NCBI RefSeq assembly: GCF_900013425.1
Contig: NZ_FBXK01000001.1
Span: forward strand, 673,501 to 737,500
DNA: 64,000 nt
Direction of reading: 5' to 3'
Source: Sphingobium sp. Z007
GTDB taxonomy: Bacteria > Pseudomonadota > Alphaproteobacteria > Sphingomonadales > Sphingomonadaceae
The notes under the pieces are model-generated. The model was not told the DNA's origin. It saw nothing but the letters and a program-made list of their open reading frames with translations, and did no database searches. Shown one piece after another: positions 37,739 to 45,810 of the stretch. The position numbers were made by a program, and so were the translations under genes. How positions within the stretch are numbered: the first letter of the stretch is position 1; each line of letters starts with the position of its first letter.

Positions 37739-38674
37739 ATGACGCAGGCAACTCAGGCGCCCATGGGCGACGTAAGCGGCAAGACCGCCTTCATCACCGG
37801 TGGGGCGGACGGCATCGGTCTTGGCATCGCGCGCGCGCTGTTGCGGGCAGGGGCCAATGTGGTGATCGCCGACATTCGCAAGGATGCACTGGCGCGGGCG
37901 AAGGCGGACCTGGCCGCCGATGCGCAGGTGGAAACGGTGCAGTTGGACGTCACCGACCGGGCCGGATTCGTCCGCGCGGCCGACGCGGCGGAGGCGCGCT
38001 TTGACAAGATCCATATGCTGATCGGCAATGCCGGGGTTGGCGTGCTGGGCCCGGTGCTGGAGGCGCGGTTCGATGACTGGGACTGGGGGCTTGGCGTCAA
38101 TCTGGGCGGGGTCATCAACGGTCTGGTCACTATCCTGCCCCGGATCAGGGCGCATGGCGAAGGCGGGCAGATCGTCACCACCTCCTCGCAATCGGCGCTG
38201 ATCCCGATCAACGGATCAGCCATCTATACCGCGGCTAAGGCGGCGGTGCTGGGCCTGTCCGAAGCGATCCGGGGGGAGCTGGCCGCGGTCAATATCGGCG
38301 TATCGGCGTTCATGCCGGGACCGGTGCAAAGCAATATCGGCCATAGCAGCCAGTTGCGCCCGGACGCCTTCCGCGAAAATAGCGGTTATCGCCAGCATGA
38401 GGCAGCGATGGAGCAGCGGCCAGTCTCGCCGCTGTGGATGAGCGCCGATGAAGTGGGCGAACGGGTGCTGGCCGGCATCCGCGCCAACGACCTGTATATC
38501 CTGACCCACCCTGAATTTGCGGACGGTATGCGCACGCGGTTCGACGCGATCCTGGCGTCTATGCCGGACGAACGCATCAACCAGGAACGGGCGGGCGCCA
38601 TCGGCTTCCTGCTGTCCAATCCGGTGTTCGACGATCAATTGGCCCGGCGGACCGCGCAGGAACCAGTCGCATGA
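37739..38674 (+). CDS. SDR of the LigD/LigO C-alpha-dehydrogenase type
   Basis: 311 aa. TGGADGIGLGIA cofactor motif, VVIADIRKDAL, FDDWDWGLGVNLGGVINGLVT and catalytic IYTAAK. The (Y/F)DDWDW...VNLxGVING stretch and the ending LYILTHPEF recur in the C-alpha-dehydrogenases of Sphingobium beta-aryl ether pathways as I know them. An ATG six bases earlier (37733) abuts the AAGGGAGAGG ribosome-binding site, so 37739 is preferred. ATGA overlap with the next SDR. Confidence 0.8.
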   Translation: MTQATQAPMGDVSGKTAFITGGADGIGLGIARALLRAGANVVIADIRKDALARAKADLAADAQVETVQLDVTDRAGFVRAADAAEARFDKIHMLIGNAGVGVLGPVLEARFDDWDWGLGVNLGGVINGLVTILPRIRAHGEGGQIVTTSSQSALIPINGSAIYTAAKAAVLGLSEAIRGELAAVNIGVSAFMPGPVQSNIGHSSQLRPDAFRENSGYRQHEAAMEQRPVSPLWMSADEVGERVLAGIRANDLYILTHPEFADGMRTRFDAILASMPDERINQERAGAIGFLLSNPVFDDQLARRTAQEPVA

Positions 38675-39564
38675 CGCACGTCGCGGGGCGCACCGCCTTC
38701 ATCACCGGCGGCGGATCGGGCGTGGCGCTGGGGCAGGCGAAGGTCTTTGCGCAGGCCGGGTGCAGGGTCGCGATCGCCGACATCAGGCAGGACCATCTCG
38801 ATGAGGCCATGGCCTGGTTCGACGGGCGCGGGCATGAGGTGATGGCGGTGAAGCTGGATATCACCGACCGTGATGCCTATGCCCGCGCCGCCGACGAGGT
38901 GGAGGCCCGGCTGGGGCCGGTGGAACTGCTGTTCAACACGGCGGGCGTGTCGATCTTCGGGCCTTTGCAGAACGCGACCTATGATGATTGGGACTGGCAG
39001 CTGGACGTCAATCTGCGCGGTGTCATCAACGGTATCCAGACCTTCGTGCCGCGGATGATCAAACGGGGCAATGGCGGGCATATCGTCAATACCGCGTCGA
39101 TGTCCGCCTTCGTCGCGCTCAAGGGGACGGGCATTTACTGTACGTCGAAGATGGCGATCCGGGGCCTCACCGAATGTCTGGCGCTGGACCTGGCCGATCA
39201 TGGCATCGGCGTGTCGATGCTCTGCCCCGGCGCGGTCAACAGCAACATCCACGAAGCGGTGCTGACCCGGCCGGCACATCAGCAGAATACCGGCTATTAT
39301 GGCGCGGACCCTGGCGTGATGGCCCATCTTAAGCAGGTGATCGCGGTCGGCATGGAGCCGGAAGTGCTGGCGCAATATGTGTTGAAGGGCGTCGAGGACG
39401 ACCAGCTTTATATCCTGCCCTATCCCGAATTTCGCGGGACGCTGGAGGACATCCACGCACGCGTCATGGCGGCGGTGGCGCGGCCGGAGGACGATCCCGA
39501 TTACGAGAAGCGCGTCGCCCATGGCGTGCCTGGCGGCGAGAAGCGGGAGACGGTCGAGAATTAG
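38671..39564 (+). CDS. SDR of the LigD/LigO C-alpha-dehydrogenase type (second copy)
   Basis: 297 aa. TGGGSGVALGQAKVFAQAG, YDDWDWQLDVNLRGVINGIQTFVPRM, NTASMSAF and catalytic IYCTSK; C-terminus with LYILPYPEFRGTLEDIHA. It resembles LigD of Sphingobium SYK-6 more closely than its neighbour does. Two tandem enzymes could handle opposite stereoisomers of an arylglycerol ether or diol, as known for LigD and LigL/LigN. Followed by a terminator hairpin. Confidence 0.8.
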   Translation: MTHVAGRTAFITGGGSGVALGQAKVFAQAGCRVAIADIRQDHLDEAMAWFDGRGHEVMAVKLDITDRDAYARAADEVEARLGPVELLFNTAGVSIFGPLQNATYDDWDWQLDVNLRGVINGIQTFVPRMIKRGNGGHIVNTASMSAFVALKGTGIYCTSKMAIRGLTECLALDLADHGIGVSMLCPGAVNSNIHEAVLTRPAHQQNTGYYGADPGVMAHLKQVIAVGMEPEVLAQYVLKGVEDDQLYILPYPEFRGTLEDIHARVMAAVARPEDDPDYEKRVAHGVPGGEKRETVEN

Positions 39565-39578
39565 ATATGCCTCTGGCC

Positions 39579-39612
39579 GGGCGGATGAAGGGGTCCGCCC
39601 CGCCAGCTTTTT
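39579..39612 (+). terminator. terminator after the BKACE-SDR-SDR operon
   Basis: Perfect 7-bp stem GGGCGGA (39579-39585) and TCCGCCC (39594-39600) with an 8-nt loop, then CGCCAGCTTTTT. It lies in the 67-bp gap between the convergent SDR and amidohydrolase genes. Confidence 0.65.
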
Positions 39613-39631
39613 ACATCGACAAAACTCTGAT

Positions 39632-40504
39632 TCAGCCCAATCCCAACAATTTCACCGCATTATCCTTCATGATGAGCGGCAGCACTTCGTCCCGGAAGCC
39701 CGCTTCCCGCGCGGCGTCGATCCATTTTTCCGGGCGAATGAGAGGCCAGTCGGACCCAAACAGCATCTTATGTTTAAGCTGCGTATTGGCGTATTGGATC
39801 ACCTGTTTCGGAAAATATTTGGGCGACCAGCCTGACAGGTCCATGAAGACATTGTCCTTGTGCAGCGCCATAGACAGGCTTTCGTCGGTCCAAGGCCAGC
39901 TGGGATGGGCCAGGATGATCTTCATGTCGGGAAAATCGACCGCGACATCGTCCACCAGGATCGGCTGGCCATATTTCAGCCGCACCCCGCCGCCGCCGCG
40001 CATCCCGGTGCCCATGCCCGAATGGCCGGTGTGGAAGATGGCGGGCAGCTTATATTCGGCGATGACTTCATAGATGGGATAGGCGACCCGGTCGGCCGGA
40101 TGGCAATCCTGCATGATACCGTGGAATTTGAAGCCCTTCACCCCGTAATTTTCGACCAGGTCGCGGGCCTCGCGCGCGCCATACTTGCCCTTGCGCGGGT
40201 CGATCGAGGCGAAGGGAATGACGATGTCGCTGTCGTTCGCGGCCAGTTCCGCCACCTCGTAATTGCTGATCCGCTTGGCGCCGATGCCGCTCTCGCAATC
40301 GACGGTGAACAGGCAGAAGGCGATATTCTGCGCGCGATAATAAGCGATGGTTTCGGGAATGGTCGGCCGCTTGCGATCCGCCTTGAAATAGGCGGATGCG
40401 GCGTCGAAATATTTCGCCATCACCGGGTCTTCGGGATCGTGGCACGACACTTCGGCATGAACATGCACGTCGATGGCGATGACTTTCGTGGGATCAACGG
40501 GCAT
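39632..40504 (-). CDS. amidohydrolase-2 family protein
   Basis: 290 aa TIM-barrel metal enzyme: HxH at H14/H16 in DVHVHAE, IFHTGHSG, LAHPSWPW and FGSDWP, which are ACMSD/decarboxylase-like amidohydrolase-2 motifs. It overlaps the 3' end of the PQQ dehydrogenase gene by 11 bases and is last in the TonB-GST-GST-ligase-PQQ operon. It may be a decarboxylase or hydrolase of a ring-derived acid. It differs clearly from the LigW-like protein at 52249-53304, and no specific substrate can be assigned. Confidence 0.75.
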   Translation of the reverse strand: MPVDPTKVIAIDVHVHAEVSCHDPEDPVMAKYFDAASAYFKADRKRPTIPETIAYYRAQNIAFCLFTVDCESGIGAKRISNYEVAELAANDSDIVIPFASIDPRKGKYGAREARDLVENYGVKGFKFHGIMQDCHPADRVAYPIYEVIAEYKLPAIFHTGHSGMGTGMRGGGGVRLKYGQPILVDDVAVDFPDMKIILAHPSWPWTDESLSMALHKDNVFMDLSGWSPKYFPKQVIQYANTQLKHKMLFGSDWPLIRPEKWIDAAREAGFRDEVLPLIMKDNAVKLLGLG

Positions 40505-42623
40505 TGGGCTTGCTTTCCAGTGTCTTGTCCTCATTGGCGCGGTGGATGACGTAAGCACGGATATCCTCAATCTCCTTGGCGGAAAAGATCGAGGCGAAGC
40601 TGACCATGCCATTATCCTTCAATGCGCCATCATGCACGATCATCTGCCAGGTGGCTTTGTCGTTAAGCGCGGCGCTGTGGCGCAGGTCGGGGACGATGCT
40701 GCCGCCGACCGCGGAATCGCCATGGCAGGTGCTGCAATAGCGGCCGAAGCGTGCGCCGCCCGCTGCAATCTCCGCCGCGCTGGCGGTGGAGGGCGGCGGG
40801 TCGAGCGGCATGGCGGTAAGCGGCGGCACGGGCGGCAGGGGGGCCTTGCCGTCCAGCTTGAACACCAGCAGGCGGCTGATGTTGCGGCTGGGTCCGCTCT
40901 TGTCGGAGAGGATGCCGGGGGCCAGCGCCCAGACGCCGCCCCAGCCGGCCATCACCGCCACATATTGCGCGCCGTCCAGTTCATAGCTGATCGGCGCGGC
41001 GACGATGCCGGTTTGGGCCGGGAAGGACCAGAGCTTGCGGCCATCCTTGGTCGCATAGGCATTGAAATCCCCGGTCGCCGTGCCCTGAAACACCAGATCG
41101 CCGCCAGTCGCCAGCAGCCCGCCATTCCATGGTCCCTTATAGGAGACGCGCCATTTTTCCTTCTGTGCGACCGGGTCCCAGGCGATGAGCGCGCCGGTGG
41201 TCGCCTTCATCGCGGCCTCGCGCACCGCCTTGTCGGCGGGCATGGCGGCCGCTGCGATATCGACGCCGACGTTGAAGCCTAGCTTGTTCGCCTTCCACCC
41301 CTTTTCCGGGATATAAGGGAAGGCGGCGAGGTTGGCGGGGATGAAGACGGTCCGGCTCTTGGGATCAAAAGCCATAGGGTGCCAGCTATGCGCGCCGGTC
41401 GCGCCGGGGGAGCCGATGAAGGGCTTGCCGGTTTTGTAATAGCGCGCCGCCGGATTCTCGATCGGGCGTCCGGTCTTCATGTCGATGCCGCTGGCCCAGT
41501 TGACCGGCACAAAATTCTTCGCCGACAGCAGCTTTCCGTTGGTGCGGTCGAGAACGTAGAAAAAGCCGTTCTTGGGCGCCTGCATCAGCACTTTCTTCTT
41601 CTGGCCGCCCATCTCCATGTCCGCGAGCATGATATGCTGGGTGGCGGTGAAGTCCCAGCTATCGCCGGGCGTCGTCTGATAATGCCAGGCATAGGCGCCC
41701 GTCTTGGCGTGGACTGCAACGATCGATGAGAGATAGAGATTGTCGCCCTTGCCTTCGGAGCGATAAGTCTGGTTCCAGGGCGAACCATTGCCGACGCCGA
41801 TATAGAGCAGGTCAAGCTCCGGGTCATAGGCCATGGCGTCCCATACGGTGCCGCCGCCGCCCTGTTTCCACCACTCCCCATACCAGGTGGCGGCCGCTTT
41901 CTTGAGGTAATCCGGTTCTTGTTCCGTGCCGGGCTGGGCCGGGACGGTGTAGAATTTCCAGCGCTCCTTGCCCGTATCGGCATCATAGGCCGCGACATAG
42001 CCGCGCGCGCCGAACTCCGCCCCGCCATTGCCGATGACGACCAACCCGTTCACCACGCGCGGTGCGCCGGTGATGGTGTAATTCTTGGTCTGGTCGAGCG
42101 TCACGACGCTCCAGACCGGCTTGCCGCTCTTGCGGTCGATCGCGATCAGGCGGCCGTCCAATGTGCCGACGAACAATTTGTCGCCCCATGCCGCCACGCC
42201 GCGATTGACTGCGTCGCAACAGGCCTTGACCAAGGTTTCGCGCGGCACCTGCGGGTCATAAGACCAGAGCAGCTTGCCGCTGCGCGCATCATAGGCCTTC
42301 ACCATGCTCCAGGCGGTGGAGGTGTAGAGCACGCCGTCGATGAAGAGAGGCGTGCCCTCCTGCCCACGATTGGTGTCCAAGTCAGCGAACCAGGCGAGGC
42401 CCAGCTTCCCGATGGTGTCCTGGTTGATCGCGGTCAACGGGCTGAACCGCTGCTCGTCATAGGTGCGGCCGGTGGACAGCCACTCGGCCGGTTTGGCCGC
42501 GATGATGCGTGCGGCATCCACGCCGCCGGTCACGGCCGGGGCGGTCGCTTCCTGGCTGGTCCCCGTGCCGCAAGCTGACAGGGCCAGACTCGTTCCCACC
42601 AGCAGCGCTATCGCGATCCGCAT
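40494..42623 (-). CDS. PQQ-dependent quinohaemoprotein alcohol dehydrogenase, predicted lipoprotein
   Basis: 709 aa. Signal with lipobox L15-S-A-C18, so lipid anchoring is likely. The PQQ beta-propeller has the vicinal disulphide C135-C136 (VKACCDAVNRG), TPGDSWDF near the catalytic Asp and tryptophan-docking repeats (DARSGKLLWSYDP, DADTGKERWKFYT, WGGVWAL). A C-terminal cytochrome c domain has the haem motif CSTCH and a Met ligand candidate. This is the type II layout. ATG 42623 is preferred because GGAGAGG lies just upstream, inside an alternative start at 42638. Likely oxidises a phenolic side-chain alcohol in the periplasm. Confidence 0.88.
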   Translation of the reverse strand: MRIAIALLVGTSLALSACGTGTSQEATAPAVTGGVDAARIIAAKPAEWLSTGRTYDEQRFSPLTAINQDTIGKLGLAWFADLDTNRGQEGTPLFIDGVLYTSTAWSMVKAYDARSGKLLWSYDPQVPRETLVKACCDAVNRGVAAWGDKLFVGTLDGRLIAIDRKSGKPVWSVVTLDQTKNYTITGAPRVVNGLVVIGNGGAEFGARGYVAAYDADTGKERWKFYTVPAQPGTEQEPDYLKKAAATWYGEWWKQGGGGTVWDAMAYDPELDLLYIGVGNGSPWNQTYRSEGKGDNLYLSSIVAVHAKTGAYAWHYQTTPGDSWDFTATQHIMLADMEMGGQKKKVLMQAPKNGFFYVLDRTNGKLLSAKNFVPVNWASGIDMKTGRPIENPAARYYKTGKPFIGSPGATGAHSWHPMAFDPKSRTVFIPANLAAFPYIPEKGWKANKLGFNVGVDIAAAAMPADKAVREAAMKATTGALIAWDPVAQKEKWRVSYKGPWNGGLLATGGDLVFQGTATGDFNAYATKDGRKLWSFPAQTGIVAAPISYELDGAQYVAVMAGWGGVWALAPGILSDKSGPSRNISRLLVFKLDGKAPLPPVPPLTAMPLDPPPSTASAAEIAAGGARFGRYCSTCHGDSAVGGSIVPDLRHSAALNDKATWQMIVHDGALKDNGMVSFASIFSAKEIEDIRAYVIHRANEDKTLESKPNAR

Positions 42624-42667
42624 CCTATTCCTCTCCATGCCTGGCGCGGATGTTTGTCACCCATCGC

Positions 42668-44230
42668 TCAATTGACCATCCGTGCGCCGGTCCAATAGGC
42701 GGCGCGCAGGGCTTTCTTGTCCATCTTGCCCGCCGCGGTCCGGGGAATGGCGGGGACGAAGGCGACGCTTTTGGGCGCCTTCACCCCGCCCAGCCGGGCC
42801 TTGGCATGGGCGATGATATCCGTTTCCCCGATATTGTCTGCAACGACAATTGCGTGGACCGCTTCGCCCCATTTTGCATGGGGGATGCCGATGACGGCGC
42901 ATTCGCGCACGGCCGCCAGTTCGGTGACGGCGGCTTCCACTTCGGCGGAAAAGACGTTGAAGCCGCCGGACACGACCATGTCCTTCTTGCGGTCCACGAT
43001 ATAGAGATATCCGTCCGCATCGCGCCGGGCGATGTCGCCTGTATGGTGCCACCCATGGGTGCGCATTTCGGCGGTCGCGTCTGGCATTTCGTAATATTCG
43101 CGTGACACCAGCACGCCGCGGACGACCAGTTCGCCTGCTTCGCCATCGGGGAGGAGATTGCCGTCATCGTCCATGATGGCGACCCGGACGGACCGGGTAG
43201 GCTGGCCGCAACTGGCGAGCCGTTCGGGCCGGTCGCCCGCCGCCGCCGCCGCCACGTCTTCGGGAGACAGCCAGGTGACGATCATCGGCGATTCCACCTG
43301 ACCATAGGCCTGGCAGAGGCAGGGGCCGAAGATGTCGACCGCCTGCCGCAGCTTTTCCGGCGATACGGGCGATCCGACCAGCAGGAAGATCTTGAGCGAG
43401 GACGTGTCGCTGTCTGCCAGTTCCGGCGCGTCGAGCAGGCTGTAGAGCGCGGTCGGCGGCATATAGACATGGGTGACGCGGTGCTGCGCGATCGTGTCCA
43501 GCACGGCGGCGGCGTCGAAGCCGGGCAGGATCACTTGGCTCGCGCCCAGCGACAGCGTGGCCAGCGCCACCGGGCCGGCCGCATGGGTGATCGGTGCGAC
43601 GACGAGTGAGACAGGTGTATCGGTTCTGCCGTCGACCGCCTGCGCCAGCGTTTCGATCATCGTGCCCCAGCCCAGATTGGTGACAACCACCCCCTTGGAC
43701 GGTCCCGTCGTGCCGCCGGTGGGGAAGAGGCCGACAATGTCGTCGGGCTTGCCGAACGGATCGGAAAAGTCCGGCAAGCTGTCCAACTCGCTGTTCGCGA
43801 TGAACTGGTCGAGCGAGGGATCGCCATCATAAGCGCGGTCGAGGCAGACGAAATGGGTGAGGCTCGTCACGCGCGCTTTGAGCGCCGCGACATCCGCCGC
43901 CTGGCTGCTATGGTAGAAGAGCCAGCCGCAGCGGACATAGTCGAGATAGGCGGCATTGGCGTCGATCGCGTTGCGGCTGTTGACCGGCACCCACTGGCCA
44001 TTGGCGCGCCAGATGGCGAGCAAGGCGATCATCATCGTCGCGCTGTTGGGACCATAGAGCGCGATCGGCTGCTGGTCGCGGAAGCCGCCCGCATGGAGCG
44101 CGCAGGCGATCCGTTCCGTCAGCGCCTTGACTGCGGCAAAACTCAGCGTTTCGCCGCTCGTCCCGTCGATCAGGCAGGGGCGTTGTGGCCCAAGGTCGTG
44201 GCCCCGGTCGAAATAGTCGATCGCGCGCAT
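42668..44230 (-). CDS. AMP-forming acyl-CoA ligase
   Basis: 520 aa ANL-superfamily enzyme: ATP-binding PTGGTTGPSKG, A5-like YGQVESP, TGDIARRDADGYLYIVDRKKDM and the C-terminal catalytic Lys in PRTAAGKMDKKALR. Complete N and C domains. The ATG starts four bases after the GST stop, so it belongs to the GST operon. Probable substrate: an aromatic acid from side-chain oxidation (ferulate, 4-coumarate or arylacetate type). Fatty-acid ligase activity is possible but less likely in this setting. Confidence 0.85.
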   Translation of the reverse strand: MRAIDYFDRGHDLGPQRPCLIDGTSGETLSFAAVKALTERIACALHAGGFRDQQPIALYGPNSATMMIALLAIWRANGQWVPVNSRNAIDANAAYLDYVRCGWLFYHSSQAADVAALKARVTSLTHFVCLDRAYDGDPSLDQFIANSELDSLPDFSDPFGKPDDIVGLFPTGGTTGPSKGVVVTNLGWGTMIETLAQAVDGRTDTPVSLVVAPITHAAGPVALATLSLGASQVILPGFDAAAVLDTIAQHRVTHVYMPPTALYSLLDAPELADSDTSSLKIFLLVGSPVSPEKLRQAVDIFGPCLCQAYGQVESPMIVTWLSPEDVAAAAAGDRPERLASCGQPTRSVRVAIMDDDGNLLPDGEAGELVVRGVLVSREYYEMPDATAEMRTHGWHHTGDIARRDADGYLYIVDRKKDMVVSGGFNVFSAEVEAAVTELAAVRECAVIGIPHAKWGEAVHAIVVADNIGETDIIAHAKARLGGVKAPKSVAFVPAIPRTAAGKMDKKALRAAYWTGARMVN

Positions 44231-44234
44231 TCCA

Positions 44235-44984
44235 TCAGCCCCAGCGGTTGATCTCCGGGCCGGGCGCCCAGACGGTTTCGGGGTTAGGCACGGTGGTATG
44301 GGCCAGCGCCCGCGCCACGGCGGGGCGAGCGCGCAACCGCGCTTTCCAGGCGTCGGTCAGCGGCGCGGCGGCAAAGGCGTCCGGCAGGATGGCGCGCATC
44401 CCGGCCAGCCAGGCGAAACTTTCGAGGTCGGCGATGGAGAAGTCGCCCATCAGCCAGTCGCGCCCGTCGGCCAGTTGCGCCTCCAGCTTCTCGACCGCTT
44501 GGACGATCTTGGTGCGGCTGTCGGTCAGCTTGCCTTCATCGATGCGGCCACCGACGGCGTCCTGCCAGCGGGCGGCAAGGTCGGCGCTGGCGATGGTGGC
44601 GGGGACGGCGGGCGGCGGTGCAGCGGCGGTGCCCAGCGCGGCGGCGGCGGGCGCGACGCGCTCAATCACATAGCGGCACCAGGCCATCATCTGCCAGCGG
44701 GCATAGGGATCGGCCGGGCGCAACGCGGGGCCGGTGCCGACTTCGTCCAGATAGCAGGCCAGAAACACGCTGTCGGTCATGGCGACACCATCGACCACCA
44801 GAACCGGTCCTTCACCCTCGATCGACTGATCGACTTCCAACGGGTGGGGCAGGGCGGTCGAGTGGCGTTCGCCCGCGACCAGATCGATGGCGTGCAGATC
44901 CAGATCGACGCCCTTTTCAAACGCCGCGGCGAGGACGGTGAAGGACGGGCCATTGGGCTGGCCATGATAGAGGATGCCGGTCAT
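44235..44984 (-). CDS. divergent glutathione S-transferase family protein
   Basis: 249 aa. Thioredoxin-like N-domain with GILYHGQPNGPSFTVLAAAFEKG and ACYLDE, all-helical C-domain with DWLMGDFSIADLESFAWL. It keeps the FEKG and GDFSIADL landmarks of the LigF group but has NGPS instead of the ANS motif at the glutathione site. Its ATG overlaps the stop of the LigF-like gene. The arrangement suggests a heterodimeric beta-etherase with the neighbour, as reported for BaeA/BaeB of Novosphingobium. That is inference. Confidence 0.78.
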   Translation of the reverse strand: MTGILYHGQPNGPSFTVLAAAFEKGVDLDLHAIDLVAGERHSTALPHPLEVDQSIEGEGPVLVVDGVAMTDSVFLACYLDEVGTGPALRPADPYARWQMMAWCRYVIERVAPAAAALGTAAAPPPAVPATIASADLAARWQDAVGGRIDEGKLTDSRTKIVQAVEKLEAQLADGRDWLMGDFSIADLESFAWLAGMRAILPDAFAAAPLTDAWKARLRARPAVARALAHTTVPNPETVWAPGPEINRWG

Positions 44985-45748
44985 GCAGGTTCGCTTTCGA
45001 GCAGGGAGATGCGGCGGGCGAGGTCGGTACGGCCGAGCGCCCAGCAGGCGCGGGTCGCCGGGCGCGCATAGATGGCGCGCAGCCAGCGCATGATGTTGGG
45101 GGTCAGTTCGTCATTGCACAGATGCGGCTGCGACAAGGGCATGGCATAGGCGAGGTTGAAGCCGTTTATGTCGGCCAGGCCATAGCTGTCCGATGCCAGC
45201 CATTCGCGCTGCCCCAGCGCCTCCTCCAGATAACCGATGCCCAGGCCGACGCGGCGTTTCGATTCGGTCATCTCTTCGTCCGAAAAGGCGCCGTTGATCG
45301 CCTTGCGCCAGGCGACGCGCCGTTCGGGCATGGGAATACGGTCGATCGCCGCGTCCAGCTCGGCCGGATCTTTCTGGCGCACGGAAGGGCCAACGAAGAT
45401 GCTCCAGCCGATCATCGAAAAGCTGGGGGCGAGCCATTGGTCCATGAACTTCATCCACCAGCGCGTGCGCCACTGGTCCACCGGGTCGGCCGGCATCAGG
45501 CGCGGGCCGTCGAACGCTTCGTCCACATATTCCATGATCGCGGTGGATTCGGTCAGCACCTTGTCTCCATGCGTCATCGCTGGGATGGTGCCGAGCGGAT
45601 TGACCGCCAGATAATCGGGCTTGTGCTGGTCGAAATTCAGCAGGTCGAGATAATGGCTGTCGAACGCGACGCCCTTTTCGAACAGCGCCAGCATGGGCTT
45701 GCCCGAATTGGCGTTGGGTTCCCAATGATAGAGGGTGACGTTGGTCAT
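44981..45748 (-). CDS. LigF-like glutathione S-transferase (probable beta-etherase)
   Basis: 255 aa. The start TLYHWEPNANSGKPMLALFEKG, LTESTAIMEYVDEAF, GWSIF, PMPERRVAWRKAINGAF and SKRRVGLGIGYLEEAL align by eye with LigF of Sphingobium SYK-6 (ANSLKP, VVTESTVICEYLEDVF, PIPEQQLKWRRARNG). LigF enzymes cleave the beta-aryl ether bond of alpha-keto dimers with glutathione. The A-N-S motif is at residues 13-15. ATG 45748 has CGGAGA upstream. It follows the TonB receptor after 62 bases on the same strand. Confidence 0.83.
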   Translation of the reverse strand: MTNVTLYHWEPNANSGKPMLALFEKGVAFDSHYLDLLNFDQHKPDYLAVNPLGTIPAMTHGDKVLTESTAIMEYVDEAFDGPRLMPADPVDQWRTRWWMKFMDQWLAPSFSMIGWSIFVGPSVRQKDPAELDAAIDRIPMPERRVAWRKAINGAFSDEEMTESKRRVGLGIGYLEEALGQREWLASDSYGLADINGFNLAYAMPLSQPHLCNDELTPNIMRWLRAIYARPATRACWALGRTDLARRISLLESEPA

Positions 45749-45810
45749 GCCGGATCGATCTCCGAAAAGAGTCCGGCCAGGCGGTAAGGCCCGGCCGGTC
45801 AGGGGGAGGC

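Noticed and set aside
39632..40504. Amidohydrolase as a second LigW
   Set aside because: It has amidohydrolase-2 metal motifs but not the LigW pattern or residue spacing seen in the protein at 52249-53304.
45749..45810. GGCC-rich hairpin between the TonB receptor and LigF-like genes
   Set aside because: Short GC arms with a large loop and no T-run; gene spacing and strand argue for one operon.
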